Shown here: piece by piece, positions 28,132-36,524 of the stretch
How positions within the stretch are numbered: the stretch's first letter is position 1
Layout: each line of letters begins with the position of its first letter
Source of the DNA: Acidobacteriaceae bacterium
Lineage (GTDB): Bacteria > Acidobacteriota > Terriglobia > Terriglobales > Acidobacteriaceae
DNA: 44,866 nucleotides
Reading direction: 5' to 3'
Assembly: GCA_003170825.1 (NCBI GenBank)
Contig: PMYL01000038.1
Span: forward strand, 68,249 to 113,114
Notes under the pieces: generated by a model
What the model was told of the DNA's origin: nothing
Database searches by the model: none
Seen by the model: the letters and a program-made list of their open reading frames with translations, nothing else
Position numbers and translations under genes: made by a program

Positions 28132-28836
28132 CTAAGGCGCTGCATCCAGCAGCGCACTCAAGCCCTTCAAATCCTTGACGACAATCCGGCGCGCCTCCAC
28201 CTCCAGAAGCCCTTCCGCCTGCAGGCGCATCAGATTGCGCGAGATCAGTTCGCGCACGGTTCCCAGCTGATTGGCCAGCTCCTGATGGGTCGAGGGCAGT
28301 TGAAACTCTATGCCTTGGCCGGTCTGCGCGCCTTCGCTCTGCGCGAACTTGAGCAGAGTGGCGACCAGGCGCTGGCGAATGGTGGTGAAGGACAGCTCCT
28401 CGATGATGCCCACCAGCCGCCTGAGCCGCGCGCCGACCACCGAGAGCACCTTGAGTGCGACCTGGGGATGTTCGAGGCAGTAGCTCTGAAAGTCCTGCCG
28501 CGAGATGAAGGCGATCTGCGTCTCCTCAATGGCGACGGCCGAGGCTGGGTAGACGCCTCCATCGAAGATGGGAAGTTCAGCCACGGACTCTCCCGGTTGA
28601 TTGACGGCCAGCACCTGCTCCCGGCCGCTGGCCGAAGTCTTGAAGATGCGCACCTTACCCGTGGCGATGATGTGCAATCCATGGCAAGGCTCGCCCTCGG
28701 AGAAAAGCAGTTCGCCACTTTTGAGCCGCTTGCGCGCGGTGCGGGCGGCCAGCGTGCGCAGCTCCTCCGGCGAGAGGCCGGAGAACAATGCCGTGTCCTG
28801 CAAGACGGCAACAATGTCGAATCGTTGAAGGCTCAC
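28132..28836 (-). CDS. Crp/Fnr family transcription regulator
   Basis: The 234-residue protein has a cyclic-nucleotide-binding fold at about 15-130 (LLFSEGEPCHGLHIIATGKV, then PGESVAELPIFDGG), a dimer helix, and a Crp-type helix-turn-helix at about 170-225 (STHQELANQLGTVRELISRN). The N-terminus has none of the four Cys that hold the FNR iron-sulfur cluster, and the cAMP-contact residues are not conserved, so the signal could be nitric oxide (as in DNR) or another ligand. It diverges from the iron-sulfur repair gene at 28975, a common arrangement when such regulators sense nitrosative stress. Confidence 0.88.
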   Translation of the reverse strand: MSLQRFDIVAVLQDTALFSGLSPEELRTLAARTARKRLKSGELLFSEGEPCHGLHIIATGKVRIFKTSASGREQVLAVNQPGESVAELPIFDGGVYPASAVAIEETQIAFISRQDFQSYCLEHPQVALKVLSVVGARLRRLVGIIEELSFTTIRQRLVATLLKFAQSEGAQTGQGIEFQLPSTHQELANQLGTVRELISRNLMRLQAEGLLEVEARRIVVKDLKGLSALLDAAP

Positions 28837-28974
28837 TCGTGGATTCTATCAGCCTACGAATCTGTTCGCCGCTCTCGATCAAAAGCCGGACAACCTACTC
28901 GTTTTGCGAAAAGTGACCAAAGTCGCTGCGCGCGGCGGGATCGCTCCTCCATGCTGTCAGGGAAGGAGATCAAA

Positions 28975-29688
28975 ATGACTACTGCCACACAGACCGTCCG
29001 TGAGATTGCTCTCGAACAACCTTCCTCGATTCGGGTCTTCGAGCACTATGGAATCGACTATTGCTGCGGGGGGCGCAAGCCTCTTGCCGAAGCCTGCGCA
29101 GCCAGTCAGATCGAGGTGGATGCGGTGATCGCCGCACTCGAATCCGCCGCCATCGATCCCGCTCCCGCCGCTGAAGACTGGTCGCGGAGGCCGATGGAGG
29201 AGCTCGCTGCCCACATCGTCTCCAAGCATCATTCTTACGTGAAAACAGAGTTGCCGCGACTGGCCGTCCTCGCGCAAAAAGTCGTGCGTCGCCACGGCGA
29301 AACCCAGGCCGAGCTGCCGGCGATTCAATCGTTACTGGCGCAACTGGATGAGGAGTTGACTCAACACCTGGTCAAGGAAGAGGCCATCCTCTTTCCTTAC
29401 ATCGTCAAGTTGGAGCGCGCCGGCGCCGGGGGGTCCATGCCTAGCTCCTGCTTTGGAACGGTAGCAAATCCCATTCGCATGATGACCCAGGAGCACGATG
29501 CCGCTGGAGCGCTGCTGGCCGAGATGCGCCGCCTGAGCCACAACTTCACAACGCCGCAGGACGCCTGCCCCACCTACCATGCCTTCTATGACGGATTGAG
29601 AGAGTTTGAACAGGACCTGCACCAGCACATTCATCTGGAAAACAACATCCTGTTTCCCCGCGCCATCGAAGCGGAATCGACACGCTGA
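28975..29688 (+). CDS. Iron-sulfur cluster repair protein RIC (YtfE/ScdA type)
   Basis: The 237-residue protein has an N-terminal ScdA_N domain with HYGIDYCCGGRKPLAEAC (about 18-35) and a hemerythrin-like four-helix domain. Its di-iron ligands are the His and Glu in IVSKHHSYVKTELPRL, QHLVKEEAILFPYI, MTQEHDAAGALL and HQHIHLENNILFP. RIC proteins give iron to damaged iron-sulfur clusters after nitric oxide or peroxide stress. AAGGAGATCAAA precedes the ATG at 28975. The Crp/Fnr regulator next door, transcribed away, is a likely controller. Confidence 0.92.
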   Translation: MTTATQTVREIALEQPSSIRVFEHYGIDYCCGGRKPLAEACAASQIEVDAVIAALESAAIDPAPAAEDWSRRPMEELAAHIVSKHHSYVKTELPRLAVLAQKVVRRHGETQAELPAIQSLLAQLDEELTQHLVKEEAILFPYIVKLERAGAGGSMPSSCFGTVANPIRMMTQEHDAAGALLAEMRRLSHNFTTPQDACPTYHAFYDGLREFEQDLHQHIHLENNILFPRAIEAESTR

Positions 29689-29705
29689 CTGGAATGAACC
29701 GGGCG

Positions 29706-29951
29706 CTAGAGTTTCTTGCGCAGGTATTCAAAGACCAGGTAGCCGATGAGCGCGCAGACGAGCGCGATCACGAAATTCGTACCTGTAAAGATGTCGTTGA
29801 GGGCGAACGCCAGACTCTTCCCGGGTCCACGGGAGGCGGTAAATTCTCCCATCAATAGATTGGAATAAAACAGAAAGACGATGAACGCAACTTCAATCAC
29901 GGCCCGCCAGAGCGGGGTGAGGCGCCGGCGATTTTTCTGCTCCCTCTGCAT
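29706..29951 (-). CDS. Small two-helix membrane protein
   Basis: The 81-residue product has a basic start (MQREQKNRRRLTP), two hydrophobic segments (IEVAFIVFLFYSNLLMG and NFVIALVCALIGYLVFEYLR) and a KKL tail. No family is known to me, though small proteins of this layout are common in Acidobacteriota. No clear ribosome site precedes the ATG. It converges with the RIC gene and diverges from the gene at 30069. Confidence 0.6.
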   Translation of the reverse strand: MQREQKNRRRLTPLWRAVIEVAFIVFLFYSNLLMGEFTASRGPGKSLAFALNDIFTGTNFVIALVCALIGYLVFEYLRKKL

Positions 29952-30068
29952 CGTGTCTACATGGTACTAACGACGGCATCAGGATGGCATCAGGAATCGA
30001 TCAACGCCCCCCTTGCGCCATGTCGATGCTGGAACCGTTTGACTCGGCCTTTCGTAACCTTCAGCAGA

Positions 30069-31418
30069 ATGAAACAGCTCTACAGCTGGTCCTGGGTGGA
30101 AGAGCAGGTTGCGCAAACCATCGTAGCCTGGAAAGACGGCGCTGCGCGACCGTGGCAAGGCGGGCCAATTTATAGCCTGAGAGAGCAGCAAAAGCGGGAA
30201 AATGCCTATGACGAAGGGTTGCGAGCCGTTGAGCGGGAGGCGAGGAAGGCCCCGCGGACCAAAGCGCAGCGCCTCGAAGCACAGCAGCGAATCGTTGCGG
30301 CATTCCCTCGCTTCGCGGCCATCGCGCTTGGCCTGGAGGGGGAGACAATTCAGCTCCTCACCAACGGTTTCTTGCCGATAGGCACGCAGCTTGCGCGGTG
30401 GGCAAGGCGGTTCGACGCAACCCTTAGCATGGCCGATATGATCCAGGCATGCCGCAATGCCTGGACCGCTTGCGGCTTGCAACCGCTGCTCGGCGAGCCC
30501 TTGGAACTCACACCATCGATCCTGGGATACAGCCTCCTTTATCCGTATAGCGACAACTATCTGGACGATGGAAATGTATCCAATGCGGAGAAGCTTCAGT
30601 TCAGTGCGCGCTTTCGGGACCGGTTGTGCGGCCAGAGGCTTGCAGCCCGGAACCGCCGGGAAGCGGCAGTGTGGACGATGGTTCAGTTGATCGAAGAACA
30701 ATATCCTCGCCCGCGTTACCCCCAGGTCTTTGAGTGCTTGTTAGCCATCCATCGAGCACAGGAGCTAAGTATCGCGCAATTCAACAACTGTGGACTTTGC
30801 GAGGATTCCGATGTGTTGCGGATAAGCTGTGCCAAAGGCGGGACTTCCGTACTCGCGGATGCCTGCCTCTCGCATGGCTGGCTGAGCGAGGAAGAAAGCG
30901 GATTCTCGTTCGAGTGGGGCGCTTTACTGCAGCTGGGAGACGATTTGCAGGACGTGCGGGAGGATCTGCAGCGTGGTTCGGCGACACTGTTCTCACGCGC
31001 TGCCGCAACGGGCCAGCCGTTGGACAGCCTCGCAATTCAGCTTCTGAACTTCAGCGAGCGAGTTGCAGACCGGATCGATCGCTCGCCCAACGGTCCCAAG
31101 ATGCTTAAGGACCTGCTGCGGATGAGCTGGAGATCGCTCATCCTCATGGCTGTGGCCGACGCGCAGGAATTCTTTTCTCCAGCATTCCTGGTCGAACTTG
31201 AACACAGTTCTCCCTTTCGCTTCGATTTCCTGCGCACACGGAACAAGAGACTGGCGGGGCGGCAAGGTCTGTATGCGGTCCTCTTCGAGGCCTTTCTGGA
31301 GGCCGGTGAGGACGAAAATGAAGGACTGCCTTTGCTTGCCGATCGCTTGGAATCCTCGCTTGAAGCTGAGGCTGCTCTTCTTCCGGACGCGATCGCCATG
31401 GGTAGCTCCTGCGCCTGA
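30069..31418 (+). CDS. Protein with class I isoprenoid-synthase-like aspartate motifs
   Basis: The 449-residue, largely helical protein has two Asp-rich motifs: YPYSDNYLDDGN near residues 158-169 and LLQLGDDLQDVREDLQRGSA near 286-305. The spacing of about 128 residues and the wording (D-N-Y-x-D-D, then G-D-D-L-Q-D-V-R-E-D) resemble the two magnesium-binding motifs of class I isoprenoid synthases, especially squalene/phytoene synthases and polyprenyl synthases. The rest is too divergent for me to name a product. A four-Cys group (NNCGLCEDSDVLRISC) lies between the motifs. The start is uncertain: ATG 30069 (MKQLYSWSWVEEQ) looks natural but lacks a strong ribosome site; ATG 29961 is in frame. 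The function is a hypothesis. Confidence 0.7.
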   Translation: MKQLYSWSWVEEQVAQTIVAWKDGAARPWQGGPIYSLREQQKRENAYDEGLRAVEREARKAPRTKAQRLEAQQRIVAAFPRFAAIALGLEGETIQLLTNGFLPIGTQLARWARRFDATLSMADMIQACRNAWTACGLQPLLGEPLELTPSILGYSLLYPYSDNYLDDGNVSNAEKLQFSARFRDRLCGQRLAARNRREAAVWTMVQLIEEQYPRPRYPQVFECLLAIHRAQELSIAQFNNCGLCEDSDVLRISCAKGGTSVLADACLSHGWLSEEESGFSFEWGALLQLGDDLQDVREDLQRGSATLFSRAAATGQPLDSLAIQLLNFSERVADRIDRSPNGPKMLKDLLRMSWRSLILMAVADAQEFFSPAFLVELEHSSPFRFDFLRTRNKRLAGRQGLYAVLFEAFLEAGEDENEGLPLLADRLESSLEAEAALLPDAIAMGSSCA

Positions 31419-31583
31419 TGTCCACAACGGTACATATCTACTTGAAGCATTGTTTGCGGCTTGCCGGCAACTCAGAGACTTGCCGACCACGGGGACCAGC
31501 CGGTTTGACCCCCTTTGGTCGAGGGCACTAGCTTGGAAGAGTGCGGGGGTTGCGGTTTCGCGCTTCCCGAACAAGGAGACTGG

Positions 31584-33131
31584 ATGCAAAGCAGAATTTC
31601 TTCCTGGTTTTGGAAGAGCTTTTTGGCCCTGACGCTGGCTGAGATTGCCTTCGCCGGCGCGCAGGCCCAGGACTTGAAGAGTTTCGAGCAGAGGATTACG
31701 ACCAAGGTGCTGCCCAACGGTCTCACGCTGATCGTTTGCGAGCGGCAGGAGGCGCCGGTCTTCAGCTATTCCACCTTTATCGACGCCGGCGACGTGAACG
31801 ACCCCTCGGGCGAGAGCGGGCTAGCGCACATGTTCGAGCATCTGGCCTTCAAGGGGACCAGCGAGATCGGCACCACGGACTACGCCGACGAAAAGGTGGC
31901 GCTGGCCAAGGTGGAGGCGGCCAACAACGCCTACGAGGCCGAGTACCTGAAGGCCGTCGGCCGCGATGAGCACAAGCTCGCCGAGCTGGAAAAGGCCTTC
32001 AAAGAGGCTACGGACGAGGCGCACAAGTTCGTGATCCCCAACCAGTTTACCGATATTGCCGAGCGCAACGGAGCCGAGGGCGTGAACGCCTCCACCGGGC
32101 TGGATGAGACGAGGTTCTTCTGGTCGATGCCGGAAAACCGGCTGGAGCTTTGGGCGTGGCTGGAGAGCAGCCGCCTGGCCGACACGGTGCCGCGCGAGTT
32201 CTACAAGGAACGCGACGTGGTAATCGAAGAGCGGCGGATGCGCACCGATTCCAACCCCAATGGCCGTCTCTTCGAGCAGTTCGTGGCCACCGCCTATGTG
32301 GCGCACAACTACGGACGCAGCAACATCGGCTGGCCCAGCGAGGTGAGCCAGATCAACGCCACCGAGGCCATGGAATTCCACAAGAAGTACTACGTGGGGG
32401 CCAACATCGTGGTGGCCGTGGTGGGCGACGTCAAAGCATCGGACACGCTGCCGGTGCTGGAGAAATATTTCAGCCGGATTCCCGCCGGTCCCAAGCCGGA
32501 GGAGATGACCACCGTCGAGCCCAAACAGTTTGCCGAGAAGACGGTTGCGATCCGCGAGGCCACGCAGCCCATCTATATGGAGGGCTACCACCGGCCCGAC
32601 TACCACGACCCCGACGACGCGGTCTACGACGCCATCAGCGACATTATGTCGAACGGCCGGGTCTCGCGGCTCTATCGCAGCCTCGTCCGCGACCAGCAGA
32701 TTGCCGCCGGAGCCGAAGGAGTGAGTCCGTATCCGGGCGGCAAGTACCCCGGTCTGTTCGTCTTCTTTGCCGTTCCCCTGCCGGGGCACACACCGGCGGA
32801 GATGCGCGACGCCATCCATAAAGAAATTGACAAGCTGAAGACCGCGGACGTCAGCGACGAAGAGCTGGCCATGTACAAGACGCGAACTCGCGCCGACCTG
32901 CTGCGCGGCCTGGCAGACAACCAGGGACTGGCGAACAATCTGGCCGAGTACCAGACCCGCTTTGGCGACTGGCGGGAGCTCTTCCTGCAACTTGACCGGG
33001 TGGACAAGGTGACCAAGGCCGATATCCGGCGCGTGGCCAACCAGGTGTTTGTCGCCGGCAACCGCACCGGCGCATGGATCGAGACAGCGGCTCCCGCGAC
33101 GACAGCCAGGAAAGATGGAGGCGCGCAATGA
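31584..33131 (+). CDS. M16 family zinc peptidase (active subunit)
   Basis: This 515-residue exported protein has a signal peptide ending near AGAQAQD and the inverted zinc motif HMFEHLAFKGT (HxxEH) at about residue 85. The third ligand is a Glu in DVVIEERRMR. M16 peptidases cut peptides or presequences inside a closed chamber built from two similar halves. ACAAGGAGACTGG before the ATG at 31584 is a good ribosome site. The next gene overlaps by four bases and encodes the partner without the motif, so the two should form a heterodimer in the periplasm. Confidence 0.92.
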   Translation: MQSRISSWFWKSFLALTLAEIAFAGAQAQDLKSFEQRITTKVLPNGLTLIVCERQEAPVFSYSTFIDAGDVNDPSGESGLAHMFEHLAFKGTSEIGTTDYADEKVALAKVEAANNAYEAEYLKAVGRDEHKLAELEKAFKEATDEAHKFVIPNQFTDIAERNGAEGVNASTGLDETRFFWSMPENRLELWAWLESSRLADTVPREFYKERDVVIEERRMRTDSNPNGRLFEQFVATAYVAHNYGRSNIGWPSEVSQINATEAMEFHKKYYVGANIVVAVVGDVKASDTLPVLEKYFSRIPAGPKPEEMTTVEPKQFAEKTVAIREATQPIYMEGYHRPDYHDPDDAVYDAISDIMSNGRVSRLYRSLVRDQQIAAGAEGVSPYPGGKYPGLFVFFAVPLPGHTPAEMRDAIHKEIDKLKTADVSDEELAMYKTRTRADLLRGLADNQGLANNLAEYQTRFGDWRELFLQLDRVDKVTKADIRRVANQVFVAGNRTGAWIETAAPATTARKDGGAQ

Positions 33132-34705
33132 AGAGCCTGTGGAGTGGTCAGCCTAGATTGCGGCCTATACAAGTTTGTGCTGTTCCCACCCTAGCCGCAA
33201 AAGCAAAGACGCGGCGAGGGTGGGGCACCCGGGGTTCGGTAGTAAAGATGTTTCCCATTTTTGCGCTGGTCGGCGCTCTTTTGGGGGCGTTGGCTGCGCC
33301 CACCGCGCTCCATGCGCAGCAAAACAAGCCATGGGAGAAGATTCCGATACCCAAGTTGCATGATTTCAAGCCCCAGCAGCCCAAACGCATCGAGCTCAAG
33401 AACGGAATCGTCGTCTTTTTGCAGGAGGATCACGAGCTGCCGTTTGTGTCTGGATCGGTGCTCATTCCCGGCGGGTCGCGGGACGAGGATCCGGCCAAGA
33501 CTGGTTTGGCAGGTCTTTACGGCCAGGCGTGGCGGACCAGCGGGGCAAAACTCAGTGGCGACGCACTGGACGATCTGCTCGAGGCCAAGGCCGCCCACAT
33601 TGAAACCGAAGCCGACGAAGACTCGACCGCGCTCTCGTGGGATTCGTTGAAGGGCGATGCGGACCAGGTCTTTTCCCTCGCTTTGGACTTGCTTTTACAC
33701 CCCAAGTTCAATGCGGAAAAGCTCGAACTGGCCCAGGAACAGGAAGCCACGGGCATCATCCGGCGCAACGACGACGAATCGGGGATCGCCGGCCGCGAGG
33801 CGGCCAAGCTGGTTTACGGGGCCAACAGCCCCTACACCCGGCAGCCGGAGCTGGCTACCATCGGCGCGGTCACCGTGGACGATCTGAAGGCGTGGCACGA
33901 CCGCACCATCGGCGGCAAGCTGATCGTGGCTATCGGCGGCGACTTCGACCCCGTGGCCATGGAGGCCAAGCTGCGCGCGGCCTTTGAAGGGCTGCCGCCG
34001 GTGAAGCCCGCGCCGGCCCGCTACGACGTCTTTGCCGGTCCCGCGCCAGGCATCTCCTTCATCGACAAGGAAGACGTCAACCAATCCAATGTGGAGATCG
34101 TGGGCCTGGGCACGGACCGCCGCAATCCCGACGTTCCCGCGCTCGCCGTGATGAACGAAATCCTGGGCGGCGGCTTTACCAGCCGGCTCTTCCAGAAGGT
34201 ACGCACCGAACTGGGCCTGGCCTATGCTGTGGGCGGCGGCTTAAGCTTCGCTTATGACCACCCGGCTGCGTTCCGCGTGGTTGTACTCACCAAGAGCGCC
34301 TCCACCGTGGACGCCACCAGGGCCGCGCTCGGCGAGATCGACGGGATGACCACCAGGCCCTTCACCGAAGAGGAGCTCACACGCGCCAAGGACAACCTTC
34401 TCAACTCGTTCCTCTTCCGCTACGACACCAGGGAAAAGGTGCTGGCCGAGCGGGTGCGGCTTGAGTTCTACGGCTATCCGGCCGACTATCTGGAGAGTTA
34501 CAGGGTGGCCCTCGAAAAGGTAACGCTGGCCGACCTGAATGCGGTAGCCAAGAAGTACATTCACCCCGGCAAGCTGGCCGTGCTGGTGGTAGGCAACGGG
34601 CCGGAGATCAAGCCGGGACTGGAGGAACTGAAGCTGGGGCCGGTGCATCCGATCGACATTACCATTCCCACGCCCATGCCCAAGCGACCCGAGCAGCAAA
34701 AGTAG
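33128..34705 (+). CDS. M16 family partner subunit lacking the zinc site
   Basis: The 525-residue protein has the M16 fold (LKNGIVVFLQEDHELPFVSG; FTSRLFQKVRTELGLAYAVG, the conserved Arg/Tyr region). Where HxxEH should be it reads GLYGQAWRTSG, so it is the inactive half. The ATG at 33128 overlaps the active-subunit stop and has GGAGG upstream. Residues 1-40 are odd: they include a translated B-type repeat (VPTLAAKAKTRRGWGTRG) before an ordinary signal peptide (MFPIFALVGALLGALAAPTA). An in-frame ATG at 33248 would start at the signal peptide but lacks a ribosome site. The pair ends at the strong terminator at 34749. Confidence 0.9.
   Translation: MKSLWSGQPRLRPIQVCAVPTLAAKAKTRRGWGTRGSVVKMFPIFALVGALLGALAAPTALHAQQNKPWEKIPIPKLHDFKPQQPKRIELKNGIVVFLQEDHELPFVSGSVLIPGGSRDEDPAKTGLAGLYGQAWRTSGAKLSGDALDDLLEAKAAHIETEADEDSTALSWDSLKGDADQVFSLALDLLLHPKFNAEKLELAQEQEATGIIRRNDDESGIAGREAAKLVYGANSPYTRQPELATIGAVTVDDLKAWHDRTIGGKLIVAIGGDFDPVAMEAKLRAAFEGLPPVKPAPARYDVFAGPAPGISFIDKEDVNQSNVEIVGLGTDRRNPDVPALAVMNEILGGGFTSRLFQKVRTELGLAYAVGGGLSFAYDHPAAFRVVVLTKSASTVDATRAALGEIDGMTTRPFTEEELTRAKDNLLNSFLFRYDTREKVLAERVRLEFYGYPADYLESYRVALEKVTLADLNAVAKKYIHPGKLAVLVVGNGPEIKPGLEELKLGPVHPIDITIPTPMPKRPEQQK
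33182..33232. repeat. B-type repeat inside the 5' end of the second M16 gene
   Basis: The unit starts GTTCCCACCCTAGCCGC, has a loop with GCAAAAGC-like bases, and returns through GCGGCGAGGGTGGGGCACCC. Arms CCACCCTAGCCGC and GCGGCGAGGGTGG pair with one mismatch. It lies between the ribosome site and the signal-peptide codons and stays in frame. Confidence 0.7.
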
Positions 34706-34748
34706 GCTCGATCCGAGAATGGCGACCTGAACAATGAGCGGCAAAAAT

Positions 34749-34791
34749 CGCCGGTCTGGAGTGGCTGACAACGATCCAGGCCGGCGTTTTT
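34749..34791 (+). terminator. Rho-independent terminator after the M16 pair
   Basis: Twelve-base arms CGCCGGTCTGGA (34749-34760) and TCCAGGCCGGCG (34775-34786) pair with one wobble around a 14-base loop and are followed by TTTTT. Confidence 0.8.
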
Positions 34792-34951
34792 AAGAAATCT
34801 CCGTGCGATGCCGGCGCCCTGGCTGGTTCAGGCACTGAGCTCCCTCGGCATTCAAACAGCGCGCTAGATAGGTTTTCACATTCGCTTGACTAATAGGATG
34901 CGATGGAGAAAGACAAGGGAGTCATTAAGTTCAGGCCGCGCAACTTGACGC

Positions 34952-34980
34952 TTGACAAAGGACCGGCTCTATTTTAACAT
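34952..34980 (+). promoter_or_regulatory. Sigma-70-type promoter of the secreted protein gene at 35081
   Basis: A perfect TTGACA at 34952-34957 is followed after 17 bases by TAACAT at 34975-34980. This would give a leader of about 95 bases. Confidence 0.6.
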
Positions 34981-35080
34981 CAGAGAAATTTTCCCCGGCG
35001 GCGAAGTACTTCGCGCCAATCACGGCAGTCAAGTACTTCACCACCAACTTCCCCCCAGGCAAACAGAAAAGGAGATCGCT

Positions 35081-36013
35081 ATGGCCAAGGTAGGCTCTCG
35101 CACGATTCGCTGCTACACGACCGCTATTGCTGCGGCGGTATTGTTGCTTTGCGCTGCAAGTGAATTGCACGCGGCAAACAGGATTTTCGACCTTTACATC
35201 AAGAACATCGACTCGCAGCCGATCACCATCAAACTACTGACTGAAGAAAACAACTGTTACGAGGGCAATGTGCCGCTGGGCCAGATTTGGGAGAACTTGG
35301 CCCCTGGAAGCACGATCAAGATCACGCTGGCCCGCGTTCAAGGCCATGGATGCGACGGAAGACAGGGTGAATTCACTCTCGAATTCACACCTGGCGTCGG
35401 CGTGAAAACGAAACAGCACTTCGACTTTGACAATGGAGGAAATCTTGGACTTACGGGGGGCTATCCCAACCAATATCCCGGCAGCCTTAGCGGTAAGAAT
35501 CGCGTCAATGAAAGCTACACTTACACGACTTTTCAACACCCTCCGGTAACTGCTGGCGAAGCACTAGGGAGATGGTCTCTGCTCTGCCAGCAGATATGCA
35601 ACTATTCGGCCCAGGACGCCCGAACGACTAGCCAAACAACCACGAAGACATATAGCGATGAGGAGAAGCGTGCGATCAAAACAAGTCTCGAATCAAAGCT
35701 GGAGTTCGAGGGCGTCGGCTCCCTAACGGGCACGATTGAAACAAGCTATGAGAAGACGATCGGACATTCGATGAGCGAATCGTTTCAGCGAGGGGAGACC
35801 TGGACCGACACGCGAAGTTACGTCTACACCCCCGAGCAGATGCGCGACCTTAATATCTTTGCCCTGTGGCAATGGATCGCTGAAACCAAACTGAGCACCG
35901 GGGAAATAGTGACTGTCAGAAGCCCGAAGATCACTTGCACCCCGGATGCCAATTCGCCCCAGTATCTACCGGGCATGCCGCAGGACCTGAAGGCTTGCCG
36001 AAACCGGAATTGA
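35081..36013 (+). CDS. Secreted beta-rich protein with aerolysin-like Ser/Thr region
   Basis: The 310-residue protein has a signal peptide (hydrophobic IAAAVLLLCAASELHA, cleaved near HAA). The mature part opens with a beta-sandwich-like domain (FDLYIKNIDSQPITIKLLTE, NLAPGSTIKITLARVQ) containing several Cys. Residues about 180-255 are rich in alternating Ser and Thr (TTSQTTTKTYSDEEK, GSLTGTIETSYEKTIGHSMS, FQRGETWTDTRSYVY), the pattern of the membrane-inserting hairpin of aerolysin/ETX-MTX2 pore formers. The family cannot be proved by eye. AAAAGGAG nine bases before the ATG and the promoter at 34952 show a well-expressed single gene. Lower GC than its neighbours suggests transfer. Confidence 0.72.
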   Translation: MAKVGSRTIRCYTTAIAAAVLLLCAASELHAANRIFDLYIKNIDSQPITIKLLTEENNCYEGNVPLGQIWENLAPGSTIKITLARVQGHGCDGRQGEFTLEFTPGVGVKTKQHFDFDNGGNLGLTGGYPNQYPGSLSGKNRVNESYTYTTFQHPPVTAGEALGRWSLLCQQICNYSAQDARTTSQTTTKTYSDEEKRAIKTSLESKLEFEGVGSLTGTIETSYEKTIGHSMSESFQRGETWTDTRSYVYTPEQMRDLNIFALWQWIAETKLSTGEIVTVRSPKITCTPDANSPQYLPGMPQDLKACRNRN

Positions 36014-36063
36014 CCGCTTCCGCTTCTAAGGCGGGTGGCCCAGGTTCCATAAGAAACAAATGC

Positions 36064-36097
36064 GGGTGCCCCAGGTCTCGCCATTGAGACCTGGGAT
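36064..36097. repeat. A-type palindromic repeat, inverted orientation
   Basis: GGGTGCCCCAGGTCTCGCCA then TTGAGACCTGGGAT is the reverse of the copies in ybeY and era, with arms CCAGGTCTC and GAGACCTGG. Confidence 0.65.
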
Positions 36098-36140
36098 AAC
36101 TCGTACCTCAACGATCCAGTCTCAAAATACCCACAACGCC

Positions 36141-36187
36141 CGTGCCCCATCCTTCGCGTCCTATGCGAAGGGTGGGATACCGCGAAC
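36141..36187. repeat. B-type palindromic repeat, inverted orientation
   Basis: CCGTGCCCCATCCTTCGCGT then CCTATGCGAAGGGTGGGATA is the reverse of the B unit in ybeY, with arms CCTTCGC and GCGAAGG. As in ybeY it lies next to an A-type copy. Confidence 0.65.
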
Positions 36188-36524
36188 CCAAACCGTCCGT
36201 CTCTCTTGCCCCGACCGGCTGTGTACCCCACCCGCGCTTTCGCCGTTGCACAAAATTACCTCCCGTTCGTGCATACTGGCAATAGCAGAGGCGGCGATGC
36301 GGAGCCGCCCTGCCGCCGCCCGGCGAGGTCACCCCCCCTATATACTGTGAAACCGTGAAACTGTGAACTTTTTGGCGGCGAGTAGCCCACGTCCAGCAAC
36401 CAGAAAATCCGCGTGCCCCAAGTCTCGATTCTGAGAGATGCAAGACCAAGCCCCCCCGCCAACCGCTCTCGTGGACCGGGAAACTACAATGGGGAAGGAA
36501 TAGTATCCGGATGGGGAGCGAAGC

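Larger units (their letters stand above)
34706..35080. other. Intergenic region with terminator and promoter
   Basis: The gap holds the terminator at 34749-34791 and the promoter at 34952-34980. The 160 bases between them show nothing I can name. Confidence 0.55.
36014..36524. other. Intergenic region rich in dispersed repeats, upstream of glmU
   Basis: This 511-base gap holds an A-type repeat at 36064, a B-type repeat at 36141 and a decayed A-type copy at about 36411-36444. A short run of near-direct repeats (CTGTGAAACCGTGAAACTGTG, about 36345-36365) lies between them. No gene is supported; a promoter for glmU must lie here but no pair is convincing. Confidence 0.55.

Noticed and set aside
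28837..28974. FNR/DNR-type operator between the regulator and the RIC gene
   Set aside because: I found no convincing TTGAT-N4-ATCAA-like palindrome, only partial half-sites.
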